In this document: positions 41,350 to 48,366 of the stretch, piece by piece
How the letters are laid out: every line of letters begins with the position of its first letter
Position numbering within the stretch: position 1 is the first letter of the stretch
Origin: CAWEWH01 sp963812775
GTDB lineage: Bacteria; Pseudomonadota; Alphaproteobacteria; Rhizobiales; Beijerinckiaceae
Reading direction: 5' to 3'
Assembly: GCA_963812775.1 (NCBI GenBank)
Contig: CAWEWH010000003.1
Span: 62,001 to 126,000, forward strand
Length of the DNA stretch: 64,000 nt
Translations under genes and position numbers: made by a program
The notes under the pieces: model-generated
What the model saw: only the letters and a program-made list of their open reading frames with translations
Told to the model about the DNA's origin: nothing
Database searches by the model: none

Positions 41350-42440
41350 ATGCGGCGGCGGCACCGACGCATGCGGCGCTGACCCGCACCGGCCTCAGGC
41401 TTCTTGCCGCCGCGGTCGCCGTGGCGCTGATCTTCGCCGGCCTTGCGCTCGTCGCCTGGCTGGTGGGAGGTGGCGCCCCCGCACCGCCGGCCCCCAAGAG
41501 CCCGTTCGGCACCGGCCTGCGCGAGGCCGCTCCCACGGCCGGCGGCGTCGGCGGCATGATTCTCGCTGCGCAGGCGCAATTCTACAGGGCGCTCACCGGC
41601 GCGGTGGCGGCCATGAAGGCCGACGGCGCCGCGCTGTGGTCCCTCGTCACCATCGGTTTTCTGTATGGCGTCTTCCACGCCGCCGGCCCCGGCCACGGCA
41701 AGGGCGTCATTTCCGCCTACCTGCTGGCCAGCCGCCGCACCTTGCTGAAGGGCCTCGGCCTCAGCGCCGCCGCGGCGCTGCTGCAAGCCCTCGTCGCCAT
41801 CGCGCTGGTCGCCGTCATGCGGCTCCTCCTCGACGCCACGGCGGCCGGCACCGACCTCACCACGGCCTGGATCGAGCGGATAAGCTTCATCGTCATCGCC
41901 GCCTTCGGGGCCGTCCTCCTGTGGCGCAAGACGGCGGGCCTCGTCGGCGACGCGCAGCACGATCATGGTCATGCGCATCATGCCCATCATCACGACGCTC
42001 ACCATCAGCACGCGCATGCTGGCCACGCGCGTGAGCATCATGATCACCATCATGGCCGCGGCCATGACGGCCACGTGCACATCCCGCCGGCGGCCGTGCT
42101 CGACCGCATGACGGCGTGGCGCGACATGGCCGCCGTCGTGGTGGCGGCCGGCATCCGTCCCTGCTCGGGGGCCATCATCCTGCTCGTCTTCGCCTTGTCG
42201 CAGGGCTTCTTTGCCGCCGGCATCGTGGCGACTTTTGCGATGGCGGCCGGCACGGCGATCACCACCGGCGCGTTGGCCGCTGTCGCCGTCCTGGCCAAGG
42301 GTCTCGCGGTCCGCCTGGCCGGCGAGACCGCCACTGGCGCCCGCGCGGTGGCGGCCCTCGAGGTGCTTGCCGCCGCCTTCGTGCTGGTTCTCGGCCTCGT
42401 GCTCCTCGTCGGCCTGTGGGGATCGGCAAGCGGGAGCTGA
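41340..42440 (+). CDS. Nickel/cobalt transporter, RcnA/NicO family
   Basis: 366 residues with about seven membrane helices. The metal-binding motif is FLYGVFHAAGPGHGKGVISA (H-A-x-G-P-G-H-G-K), followed by LGLSAAAALLQALVAIALVA. A long His-rich loop (residues about 200-240) contains roughly twenty His including HAHHAHHHDAHHQHAHAGHA. AAGIRPCSGAIILLVFALSQ is the second signature. Such loops load Ni2+ or Co2+, and most relatives with DUF1007 partners are exporters, though import in the hupE/nicO sense is possible. No metal-sensor gene is adjacent. Confidence 0.92.
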   Translation: MSVNAAAAPTHAALTRTGLRLLAAAVAVALIFAGLALVAWLVGGGAPAPPAPKSPFGTGLREAAPTAGGVGGMILAAQAQFYRALTGAVAAMKADGAALWSLVTIGFLYGVFHAAGPGHGKGVISAYLLASRRTLLKGLGLSAAAALLQALVAIALVAVMRLLLDATAAGTDLTTAWIERISFIVIAAFGAVLLWRKTAGLVGDAQHDHGHAHHAHHHDAHHQHAHAGHAREHHDHHHGRGHDGHVHIPPAAVLDRMTAWRDMAAVVVAAGIRPCSGAIILLVFALSQGFFAAGIVATFAMAAGTAITTGALAAVAVLAKGLAVRLAGETATGARAVAALEVLAAAFVLVLGLVLLVGLWGSASGS

Positions 42441-42741
42441 TCGTCGCCCTCCTCTGGAGGGCGACGACATTCACGCATTTCTTGCTCATGCGCTGCCGCT
42501 GCTGATCCCTCCCCTTCAGGGGAGGGTGGCTCAGCGCGCAAATGCGCGCTGAGCCGGGTGGGGTCTGATGCCTCTGTCCGTCAGACCCCTTCGGCCGCGC
42601 GAAACGCGCGGCCACCTCCCCCTGAAGGGGGGAGGATCGGCGCTCCCAGCGCCCCGCCCAAAGACAAACCCCCGATGTGCAAGTCTCGTAGCCTTATGGG
42701 AGAGGGTTTGACCCTCGCCCCCGCCCCCCCATAGTGCGGCC
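42441..42741. other. Intergenic region filled by a palindromic mosaic element
   Basis: 301 bp without a gene. Most of it is the repeat at 42507-42635. The final 100 bp contain GC-rich sequence and a C-run (42722-42730) just before the GTG start of the TRAP small permease. No promoter was identified. Confidence 0.6.
42507..42635. repeat. Mosaic intergenic element of consecutive hairpins, copy A
   Basis: Five hairpins in a row: CCCTCCCC/GGGGAGGG (42507-42526), CTCAGCGCGC/GCGCGCTGAG (42530-42553), GGGGTCTGA/TCAGACCCC (about 42559-42589), GGCCGCGCG/CGCGCGGCC (about 42593-42613) and CCTCCCCC/GGGGGGAGG (about 42616-42635). The first and last hairpins are themselves near inverted copies, so the whole element is symmetric. 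Copy B is at 61071-61218. Confidence 0.8.
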
Positions 42742-43254
42742 GTGCTCGCCGCTCTCGCCCAATCGATCGAACGCGTCACCCGCGCCATCGGCAGCGCCAT
42801 GGCCTGGTGCGCCGTCGCCATGGTGGTGATCGAGTTCGTGGTGGTGCTGCTGCGCCATGTCTTCGGGCTCGGCTTCGTAGCCATGCAGGAGAGCGTCATC
42901 TACCTGCATGCCGCAACCTTCATGCTGGCCGCCGCCGCCGTCCTGGCGCGCGACCGCCACGTGCGCATCGATATTTTCGTCGGCCAGTCGTCGCCGCGCC
43001 GCCGCGCCGTCGTCGACCTCGCGGGCGCTCTTCTGTTCCTGTTGCCGCTCGCGGTCGTGGTTGGACTTCTCGCCCTGCCCTATGTGGCGCGCTCCTGGAC
43101 CATTCTCGAGCGCTCCAAGGAGACGAGCGGCTTGCCGCTCGTGTTTCTGCTCAAGAGCCTGATCCCCGCCTTCGCGGTGCTGATCGGGCTGCAGGCGCTC
43201 GCCATGGCGGCGCGCGCCTGGCTCATTCTCGCCGGCTCCGAGGACAAGCCATGA
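42742..43254 (+). CDS. dctQ: TRAP transporter small permease (DctQ type)
   Basis: 170 residues from a GTG at 42742. Four membrane helices: AMAWCAVAMVVIEFVVVLLR, IYLHAATFMLAAAAVLA, ALLFLLPLAVVVGLLALPYV and LLKSLIPAFAVLIGLQALAM. DctQ hallmarks are the MQESVIYLHAATFMLAAA motif followed by RDRHVRIDIF. It is coupled to dctM by ATGA. No DctP binding protein is encoded on either side, so that subunit must be elsewhere. Confidence 0.9.
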   Translation: MLAALAQSIERVTRAIGSAMAWCAVAMVVIEFVVVLLRHVFGLGFVAMQESVIYLHAATFMLAAAAVLARDRHVRIDIFVGQSSPRRRAVVDLAGALLFLLPLAVVVGLLALPYVARSWTILERSKETSGLPLVFLLKSLIPAFAVLIGLQALAMAARAWLILAGSEDKP

Positions 43255-44825
43255 GCGGCGCAGAAATCCTCTGCATCGTCATGTTCGCCGGCACCATCGC
43301 GGCGCTGATGAGCGGCTTTCCGGTTGCCTTCGCGCTCGCCGGCTCAGCGCTGCTCTTCTTCGGCATCGGCCTCATCAGCGGCCACCTCACTCTGGCGTTT
43401 CTCACGGCGCTGCCGCCGCGCATCTACGGCATCATGACCAACGATGTGCTCATTGCCATCCCGCTCTTCATCTTCATGGGCGTGATGCTGGAGCGCTCGC
43501 GGGTCGCCGAGGACCTGCTTGAGACCTGCGCCAAGCTGTTCGGCGGCATCCGCGGCGGCCTCGTCATTTCCGTGTCGCTCGTAGGAGCGCTCCTGGCGGC
43601 CACCACCGGCGTCGTCGGGGCCGATGTCGTCGCCATGGGGCTGATCGCCCTTCCCACCATGCTGCGGCACAAATATTCGCCGGCGCTTGCGGCCGGCTCG
43701 ATCGCCGCGGCCGGCACGCTGGCGCAGATCATTCCGCCCTCGGTCGTCCTCGTCGTGCTCGGCGATCAGCTCGGCACCGCCTATCAGACCGCCCAGCTCG
43801 GCAAGGGTAATTTTGCGCCCGAGAGCATCACCGTGGCGGACCTGTTCGCCGGCGCCGTCCTACCCGGCCTCGTGCTGGTGACGCTCTATATCGTCTACCA
43901 GGCGCTCGTCGCCTGGATCTGGCCCAAGAGCGCCCCGACCTTGCCCAAGGCCGAACGCCATCTCGGGCCGCGTCCCCTCGTCGCCGTCGCCGAGGCCCTC
44001 GTGCCTGTCACGCTGCTGATGGTCGCCGTGCTCGGCGCCATCCTGGGCGGCATCGCCACGCCGACGGAAGCGGCCGCCGTCGGCGCGGCCGGCAGCGTGC
44101 TGCTCGCCGCCCGCCGCCTCGACCGCTCGCGCGCCAGGCTCGTTCACGCGGCAGGGCTTGCCCTTGCGGTCATTCTGGCGCTGACGGCGCTGTTCGACCT
44201 GCGCGCCGGCCGCGACCGCGTCTCGCTCATCGACAGTGCCGCGATGGCAGTGGCCGTGGTCGCCGCCCTCGTCGTGCTGGCCGGCCTGGCGCAGGCGCTC
44301 GTCCGGCTGTGGCGCGCAGGCCTGCTCAAGCCCGCCGCCGACACGGTGATCGACATCACCACCATGATCTTCGCCATCCTGATCGGCGCGACGCTGTTCA
44401 GCCTGGTGTTTCGCGGCCTCGGCGGCGACGAGTTCGTCAAGGCGATCCTGTCGCACATGCCCGGCGGCACCGCCGGCGCCGTCCTCATCGTCATGGCGGT
44501 GATGTTCGTGCTGGGCTTCTTCCTCGACTTCCTCGAGATCGTCTTCATCGTCGTGCCCATCGTGGCGCCGGCGCTGCTCGCCATGGAGGGCGTCGACCCC
44601 GTCTGGCTCGGCATCATGATGGCCGTGAACCTGCAGACCTCCTTCATGCATCCGCCGCTCGGGGCGGCGCTGTTCTATCTGCGCAGCGTCGCCCCGCCCT
44701 CGGTCACCACCGCACAGATCTACATCGGAGCCGTGCCGTTCGTGATCATCGAGCTCTTGTGCCTCGTGCTGCTGTGGTTCTTTCCGTGGCTCGCCACGGC
44801 GCTGCCCAAGGCCTTGTACGGATGA
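43251..44825 (+). CDS. dctM: TRAP transporter large permease (DctM type)
   Basis: 524 residues from the ATG at 43251. About 13-14 helices. Motifs are SGFPVAFALAGSALLFFGIG, IPLFIFMGVMLERSRVAEDL, GGLVISVSLVGALLAATTGV, AAAGTLAQIIPPSVVLVVLG, GGIATPTEAAAVGAAGSVLL and MAVNLQTSFMHPPLGAALFY. The central part (residues about 290-370) has extra helices compared with short DctM, typical of the mannitol/chloroaromatic-type subgroup. It imports an organic acid using an ion gradient with a periplasmic binding protein not present here. Confidence 0.93.
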   Translation: MSGAEILCIVMFAGTIAALMSGFPVAFALAGSALLFFGIGLISGHLTLAFLTALPPRIYGIMTNDVLIAIPLFIFMGVMLERSRVAEDLLETCAKLFGGIRGGLVISVSLVGALLAATTGVVGADVVAMGLIALPTMLRHKYSPALAAGSIAAAGTLAQIIPPSVVLVVLGDQLGTAYQTAQLGKGNFAPESITVADLFAGAVLPGLVLVTLYIVYQALVAWIWPKSAPTLPKAERHLGPRPLVAVAEALVPVTLLMVAVLGAILGGIATPTEAAAVGAAGSVLLAARRLDRSRARLVHAAGLALAVILALTALFDLRAGRDRVSLIDSAAMAVAVVAALVVLAGLAQALVRLWRAGLLKPAADTVIDITTMIFAILIGATLFSLVFRGLGGDEFVKAILSHMPGGTAGAVLIVMAVMFVLGFFLDFLEIVFIVVPIVAPALLAMEGVDPVWLGIMMAVNLQTSFMHPPLGAALFYLRSVAPPSVTTAQIYIGAVPFVIIELLCLVLLWFFPWLATALPKALYG

Positions 44826-44856
44826 CCGTGCTGCGCAGCCGAGATGACAGAGAACG

Positions 44857-44895
44857 GACGACAGACGACGGACAAGAAGCCGGTCTTCTGTCGTC
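44857..44895. terminator. Hairpin between convergent dctM and the amidase-fold gene
   Basis: GACGACAGA (44857-44865) pairs with TCTGTCGTC (44887-44895) across a 21-nt loop. No T-tract follows. The location between convergent genes is the main support for termination. Confidence 0.4.
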
Positions 44896-44907
44896 GCCTT
44901 CCGGCCG

Positions 44908-46104
44908 CTACGCCGCCTTCGCCACCGCCGCCTCGACCACCCGGCCGGCAAGCGCGATGAGCGAACGGTCCGAGCCCGCCGGGCCGATGAGCGACAGGCC
45001 GACCGGGCCGCCGTCATGCGCCGCCATCGGCAGCGTCACTTGCGGCAGTCCCGCGAGGCTCGCGAGGCAGAGCAGCCGCACGGCGCGGTTTCGATAGTCT
45101 TCCTGCGCCGTCTCGGCCATCGAAAGCGGCGGGGCCGCGTCGGGCAACGTCGGCAGCACGAGCACGCTGCCTTCGCCGAGCAGGCCGACGAGATGGCGCT
45201 GGAAGCGCACGCGCACCACCCGCGCCTGCGCCACCAGCGTGTCGGTCACGTCCTTGCCGAAGGCAAAGCGCTCGGCAACGCCCGGCCCGAGAGGCGGATT
45301 GTAGCGCTCGATGAACGGCCCATGCGTTTCCCACGCCTCGCGCGCATGCATGTGGCGGAAGGCCCAATAGATATCGTCGATATTTGGCGACGCCTCCACG
45401 GAAGCCCCGAAGGCGCCGAGCTTCAGCTCGATGCGCCGCAGGACCTCCTCGAGCGCCCGCGCCACGCCGGGCACCGCGAGCTTGAAGCCGTTGCGGGCGA
45501 TGAGGAAGCGCGCCGCCCCGGGCAGCGGCGTCGGGTCTTCGCCGAGCAGCACCTGGCCGACCCGCGCCAGCGTCTTGGCGTCGCGCGCGAAGAAGCCGAT
45601 CGTGTCGAAGCTCGGCGCCAGCGGCATCGAGCCCTCGAGCGAGACGCGGCCATGGGTCGAGCGCAGGCCGAAAACGCCGCAATTGCTGGCCGAGGCGCGC
45701 ACAGCGCCGCCAACATCGCTGGCAAGCGCGATATCGGCGAGCCGCCCGGCCACCGCGACGGCCGCCCCCGATGCCGAGCCGCCCGCGATGCGCCCCGGGG
45801 CTGCCGGATTCACGGGCGCGCCGAAATGCACGTTCCTGCCGCTGATCGAATAGGCGAATTCGTCGGTTTGCGATTTGCCGACGAACTCGGCACCGGCGTC
45901 GAGCAGCCGTTCGACCGCCGGCGCGGTGGCGCGCTTGTTGCCGGAGGTCGCAAGCTTCAGCGGGTTGCCGCAGCCGGTGGGATATCCGGCCACGTCGAAA
46001 ATATCCATGACCGCAAGCGCCAGCCCCGACAGCGGACCGCGCGCGGCGGAGCGCACCGGCGTTTCTGGATAGGGCACCAACGCGTGAAAAGTGTCGCTTC
46101 GCAT
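44908..46104 (-). CDS. Amidase-signature-fold protein lacking the catalytic Lys and Ser (likely pseudoenzyme)
   Basis: 398 residues from the ATG at 46104 (an in-frame GTG at 46149 has no ribosome binding site). The fold is clearly that of the amidase-signature family near indole-acetamide hydrolase AMI1: GRIAGGSASGAAVAVAGRLA, SNCGVFGLRSTHGRVSLEGS and MPLAPSFDTIGFFARDAKTL. However the usual AVKD is AVMD (Met33, codon at 46006-46008) and the usual GGS(V/I)R is GGAVR (Ala134, codon at 45703-45705). Thus both the catalytic base Lys and the nucleophile Ser are absent, while the cis-Ser of GGS (Ser110) remains. The reading frame is otherwise whole. It is probably not an amidase. It lies in the same direction as the GGT-like gene. 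Confidence 0.85.
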   Translation of the reverse strand: MRSDTFHALVPYPETPVRSAARGPLSGLALAVMDIFDVAGYPTGCGNPLKLATSGNKRATAPAVERLLDAGAEFVGKSQTDEFAYSISGRNVHFGAPVNPAAPGRIAGGSASGAAVAVAGRLADIALASDVGGAVRASASNCGVFGLRSTHGRVSLEGSMPLAPSFDTIGFFARDAKTLARVGQVLLGEDPTPLPGAARFLIARNGFKLAVPGVARALEEVLRRIELKLGAFGASVEASPNIDDIYWAFRHMHAREAWETHGPFIERYNPPLGPGVAERFAFGKDVTDTLVAQARVVRVRFQRHLVGLLGEGSVLVLPTLPDAAPPLSMAETAQEDYRNRAVRLLCLASLAGLPQVTLPMAAHDGGPVGLSLIGPAGSDRSLIALAGRVVEAAVAKAA

Positions 46105-46217
46105 CGCCGCTCGAAAGTTGGTCGCCCTATTCTTACAGATGATCGACACCGGCGGTGAGGCAAAATTCCGGCATGGCGCGGGGGGCTGCCATGCGCGCCT
46201 CGCGGGCCAGCTTCAAC

Positions 46218-47810
46218 TCAGAGTCCGGCCGCCCCGCCGTCCGCCCGCGGATCGTGCGCCGCTTCCACGTGACCGCGCGGATGTCGCACCAGCGCGCCGG
46301 CATGTCCGAATTGATCGTCATAGGGGGTGTCGGTGAGCTCGATCGGATGCCCGGCGTTTTCCAAAGCCCTGACGAGCGAGGGATCGAAGCGACTCTCCAG
46401 CTTCAGCGTCGGCGCCGGCTGGCGCCACCTGACGCCGTAGCGCCAGCGCGGCGCATCGAGCGCCTCCGCCAGTCCCATGCCGAAGCGGGCGATGCGCGTG
46501 AAGACCTGCGCCTGGATCTGTGGCTGGCCGTCGCCGCCCTGCGTCCCGTAGGGCATGACGCGGCCGTCATCGAACACGGCCATTGCCGGGTTGAGCGTAT
46601 GCGGCGGCCGCCGCCCCGGCTCGAGCGGATTGACCGCATCGGCATCGAGTGAGAACGAGATGCCGCGGTTCTGCATGAGGATGCCGGTCCTGGGCAGCAC
46701 GCAGCCCGACCCGTAATCCCAGAAGATGGACTGGATCATCGACACCGCCAGACCTTGGCCGTCGACGGCGCCCATCCAGATCGTGTCGGCCTCCGCCGCC
46801 TCGAGCTTGAGCCCTGCGGCGCGGCGCATGTCGATGCGCTCCGCCTCGCGCTCGATGCGGCTGGATGTGAGGAATTCCGCCGCGTCGCGCGCCATGTGGT
46901 CGAAATCGGTCACGTTGGCGGCACTGATCGCCATGGCGCGCTTCGAGGCCTCGACGAGGCCGTGCACATGCGCGAAGCCGTCCCGTTCCTTGACGTTGAG
47001 GCGCTCGAAAATGCCGAGGATGATGAGCGAGGCGAGGCCGAGCGTCGGCGGCGGCGTGTTGAAGACGGTCATGCCGTCGAGCCTGAGCGACAGCGGCGCC
47101 CTGAGCTGCGGCCGGTAGCGCTCGAGATCGGCCCGCACGATGGGTGCGCCGATGCGTTCGAGGTCGGCGGCGATCTCGCGCCCCACGTCGCCGCGGTAGA
47201 AATCGTCGAGCCCGGCATGGGCGATCTGGTCGAGCACGTCGGCAAGCTTCTCGGCCTTGCGGCGCTGGCCGGCCCTCGGCTTTTCGCCGTCGAACAGGAA
47301 TGTCTCGGCGAAGCCAGGCGCCGCCTTGAGGGCCTCGGCCTCGCGCCAAGAGGCCCGGGTCTCCGAGCCGGACACCGGGTAGCCTTGCCGCGCATGGCCG
47401 ATGGCGTCGGCAAGCAGATGCGGCAGCGGCATGCGCCCGCCGAGCGCCTTGGCGGCCTCGAGCGCCAGCGTCCAGCCGCCGATGGTGCCGGGTACCGTCA
47501 GCGCCGCGAGCGGACCGCGCACCGGCATGCTGTCGTGCCCCATGGCGCGGTAGCGCGCGATGGTGGCGAGCGATCCGGCCGCGCCGCAGGCCTCGATGAG
47601 ATGCATGCGGCCCTTGGCGTCGCGGATCACCCAGAAACTGTCGCCGCCAATGGCGTTCATGTGCGGATAGACGACCGCGATGGTGGCCGCCATGGCGACC
47701 ATTGCCTCGAGCGCATTTCCGCCCTCGGCCAGGACATTGCGGCCGGCGGCGGCCGCGAGATGCTGGGGTGCCGCGACGGCAGCGCTCATGAAGACGGGTG
47801 TTTCGGTCAT
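46218..47810 (-). CDS. Gamma-glutamyltransferase-family Ntn hydrolase (possibly oxamate amidohydrolase-like)
   Basis: 530 residues. Large-subunit motifs: AAVAAPQHLAAAAGRNVLAE, HMNAIGGDSFWVIRDAKGRM, PVRGPLAALTVPGTIGGWTL and FNTPPPTLGLASLIILGIFE. The autoproteolysis/nucleophile site is Thr in EAADTIWMGAVD-like context (ADTIWMGAVDGQGLAVSM), then FWDYGSGCVLPRTGILMQNR. No signal peptide is present, so it is cytoplasmic, unlike classic GGT. DTIWM and the pairing with an amidase-fold gene recall HpxW-type hydrolases of purine breakdown; this is inference. It ends 113 bp upstream of the amidase-fold gene on the same strand. Confidence 0.85.
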   Translation of the reverse strand: MTETPVFMSAAVAAPQHLAAAAGRNVLAEGGNALEAMVAMAATIAVVYPHMNAIGGDSFWVIRDAKGRMHLIEACGAAGSLATIARYRAMGHDSMPVRGPLAALTVPGTIGGWTLALEAAKALGGRMPLPHLLADAIGHARQGYPVSGSETRASWREAEALKAAPGFAETFLFDGEKPRAGQRRKAEKLADVLDQIAHAGLDDFYRGDVGREIAADLERIGAPIVRADLERYRPQLRAPLSLRLDGMTVFNTPPPTLGLASLIILGIFERLNVKERDGFAHVHGLVEASKRAMAISAANVTDFDHMARDAAEFLTSSRIEREAERIDMRRAAGLKLEAAEADTIWMGAVDGQGLAVSMIQSIFWDYGSGCVLPRTGILMQNRGISFSLDADAVNPLEPGRRPPHTLNPAMAVFDDGRVMPYGTQGGDGQPQIQAQVFTRIARFGMGLAEALDAPRWRYGVRWRQPAPTLKLESRFDPSLVRALENAGHPIELTDTPYDDQFGHAGALVRHPRGHVEAAHDPRADGGAAGL

Positions 47811-47866
47811 GGTGCCTGCGCTGCGACGGCGCCTTCTCTTGCGCCGGGCTCCCCTTCTAGGCTACT

Positions 47867-47910
47867 GCATGATCCCGAAAAGTGTGCGCGGTTTTCGGAC
47901 AAGATCACGC
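47867..47910. repeat. Intergenic palindromic repeat, copy 2
   Basis: GCATGATCCCGAAAAGTG ... GCGGTTTTCGGACAAGATCACGC, matching the repeat at 22411-22456 at nearly every position. It lies upstream of the GGT-like gene and beside a second palindrome at 47924. Confidence 0.8.
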
Positions 47911-47923
47911 ACAAATCAAGACG

Positions 47924-47965
47924 CTAGAGCGCGATGCGATTGCCCCTAATCGCATCGGACTCTAG
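47924..47965. repeat. Second type of intergenic palindrome
   Basis: CTAGAG ... CTCTAG outer arms surround CGATGCGATT/AATCGCATCG (perfect 10 bp) with a GCCCCT loop. It is adjacent to the copy-2 repeat, so the two may form one composite element. Its right edge abuts the region used by the small membrane-protein gene. Confidence 0.75.
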
Positions 47966-47994
47966 TGGCTGTCGAAAGACCAAAGGGATCACAT

Positions 47995-48249
47995 TTGAGC
48001 AACGTCATTGTCAGGAAGCGGCGCATCAACTGGCGCAATCTGCTGACCGTCATCAGCGTCACCGTTCTGGTGGGCACCGAGGTGCTGGCCGCGGCGCTGG
48101 CCGGCGGCTGGGCCCTTGCCGGCCTTTTGGATCAGGGGCCGCTCGTCGAATACGCTTTCATGGCCGCCTTCACCGTGCTCGGCCTCTGGGGCCTGACGAA
48201 ATTCGTCAGAAGCGCCCTCGCCATCGAGCCGATCTTCGGCAGCGACTGA
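47995..48249 (+). CDS. Small two-helix membrane protein, function unknown
   Basis: 84 residues from a TTG at 47995, chosen because AAAGGGA lies six bases upstream. A GTG at 47965 would start inside the palindromic repeat. Two hydrophobic helices are seen (LLTVISVTVLVGTEVLAAAL then AFMAAFTVLGLWGLTKFV), preceded by basic VRKRRINWRN. It probably sits in the inner membrane with a cytoplasmic basic N-terminus. No family is recognised. It is followed 117 bp later by the sugar-acid dehydratase. Confidence 0.7.
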   Translation: MSNVIVRKRRINWRNLLTVISVTVLVGTEVLAAALAGGWALAGLLDQGPLVEYAFMAAFTVLGLWGLTKFVRSALAIEPIFGSD

Positions 48250-48366
48250 CGCCTCCCTGCGCCTCGACGCGACCCCAAGCGTCGCGACCCCAAGCATCGC
48301 AATTTGCATTTTTGCCGCATCTGGAGCGATGCTGTCGCTCAAGCAGGGACAGGACGAGGACGCATC

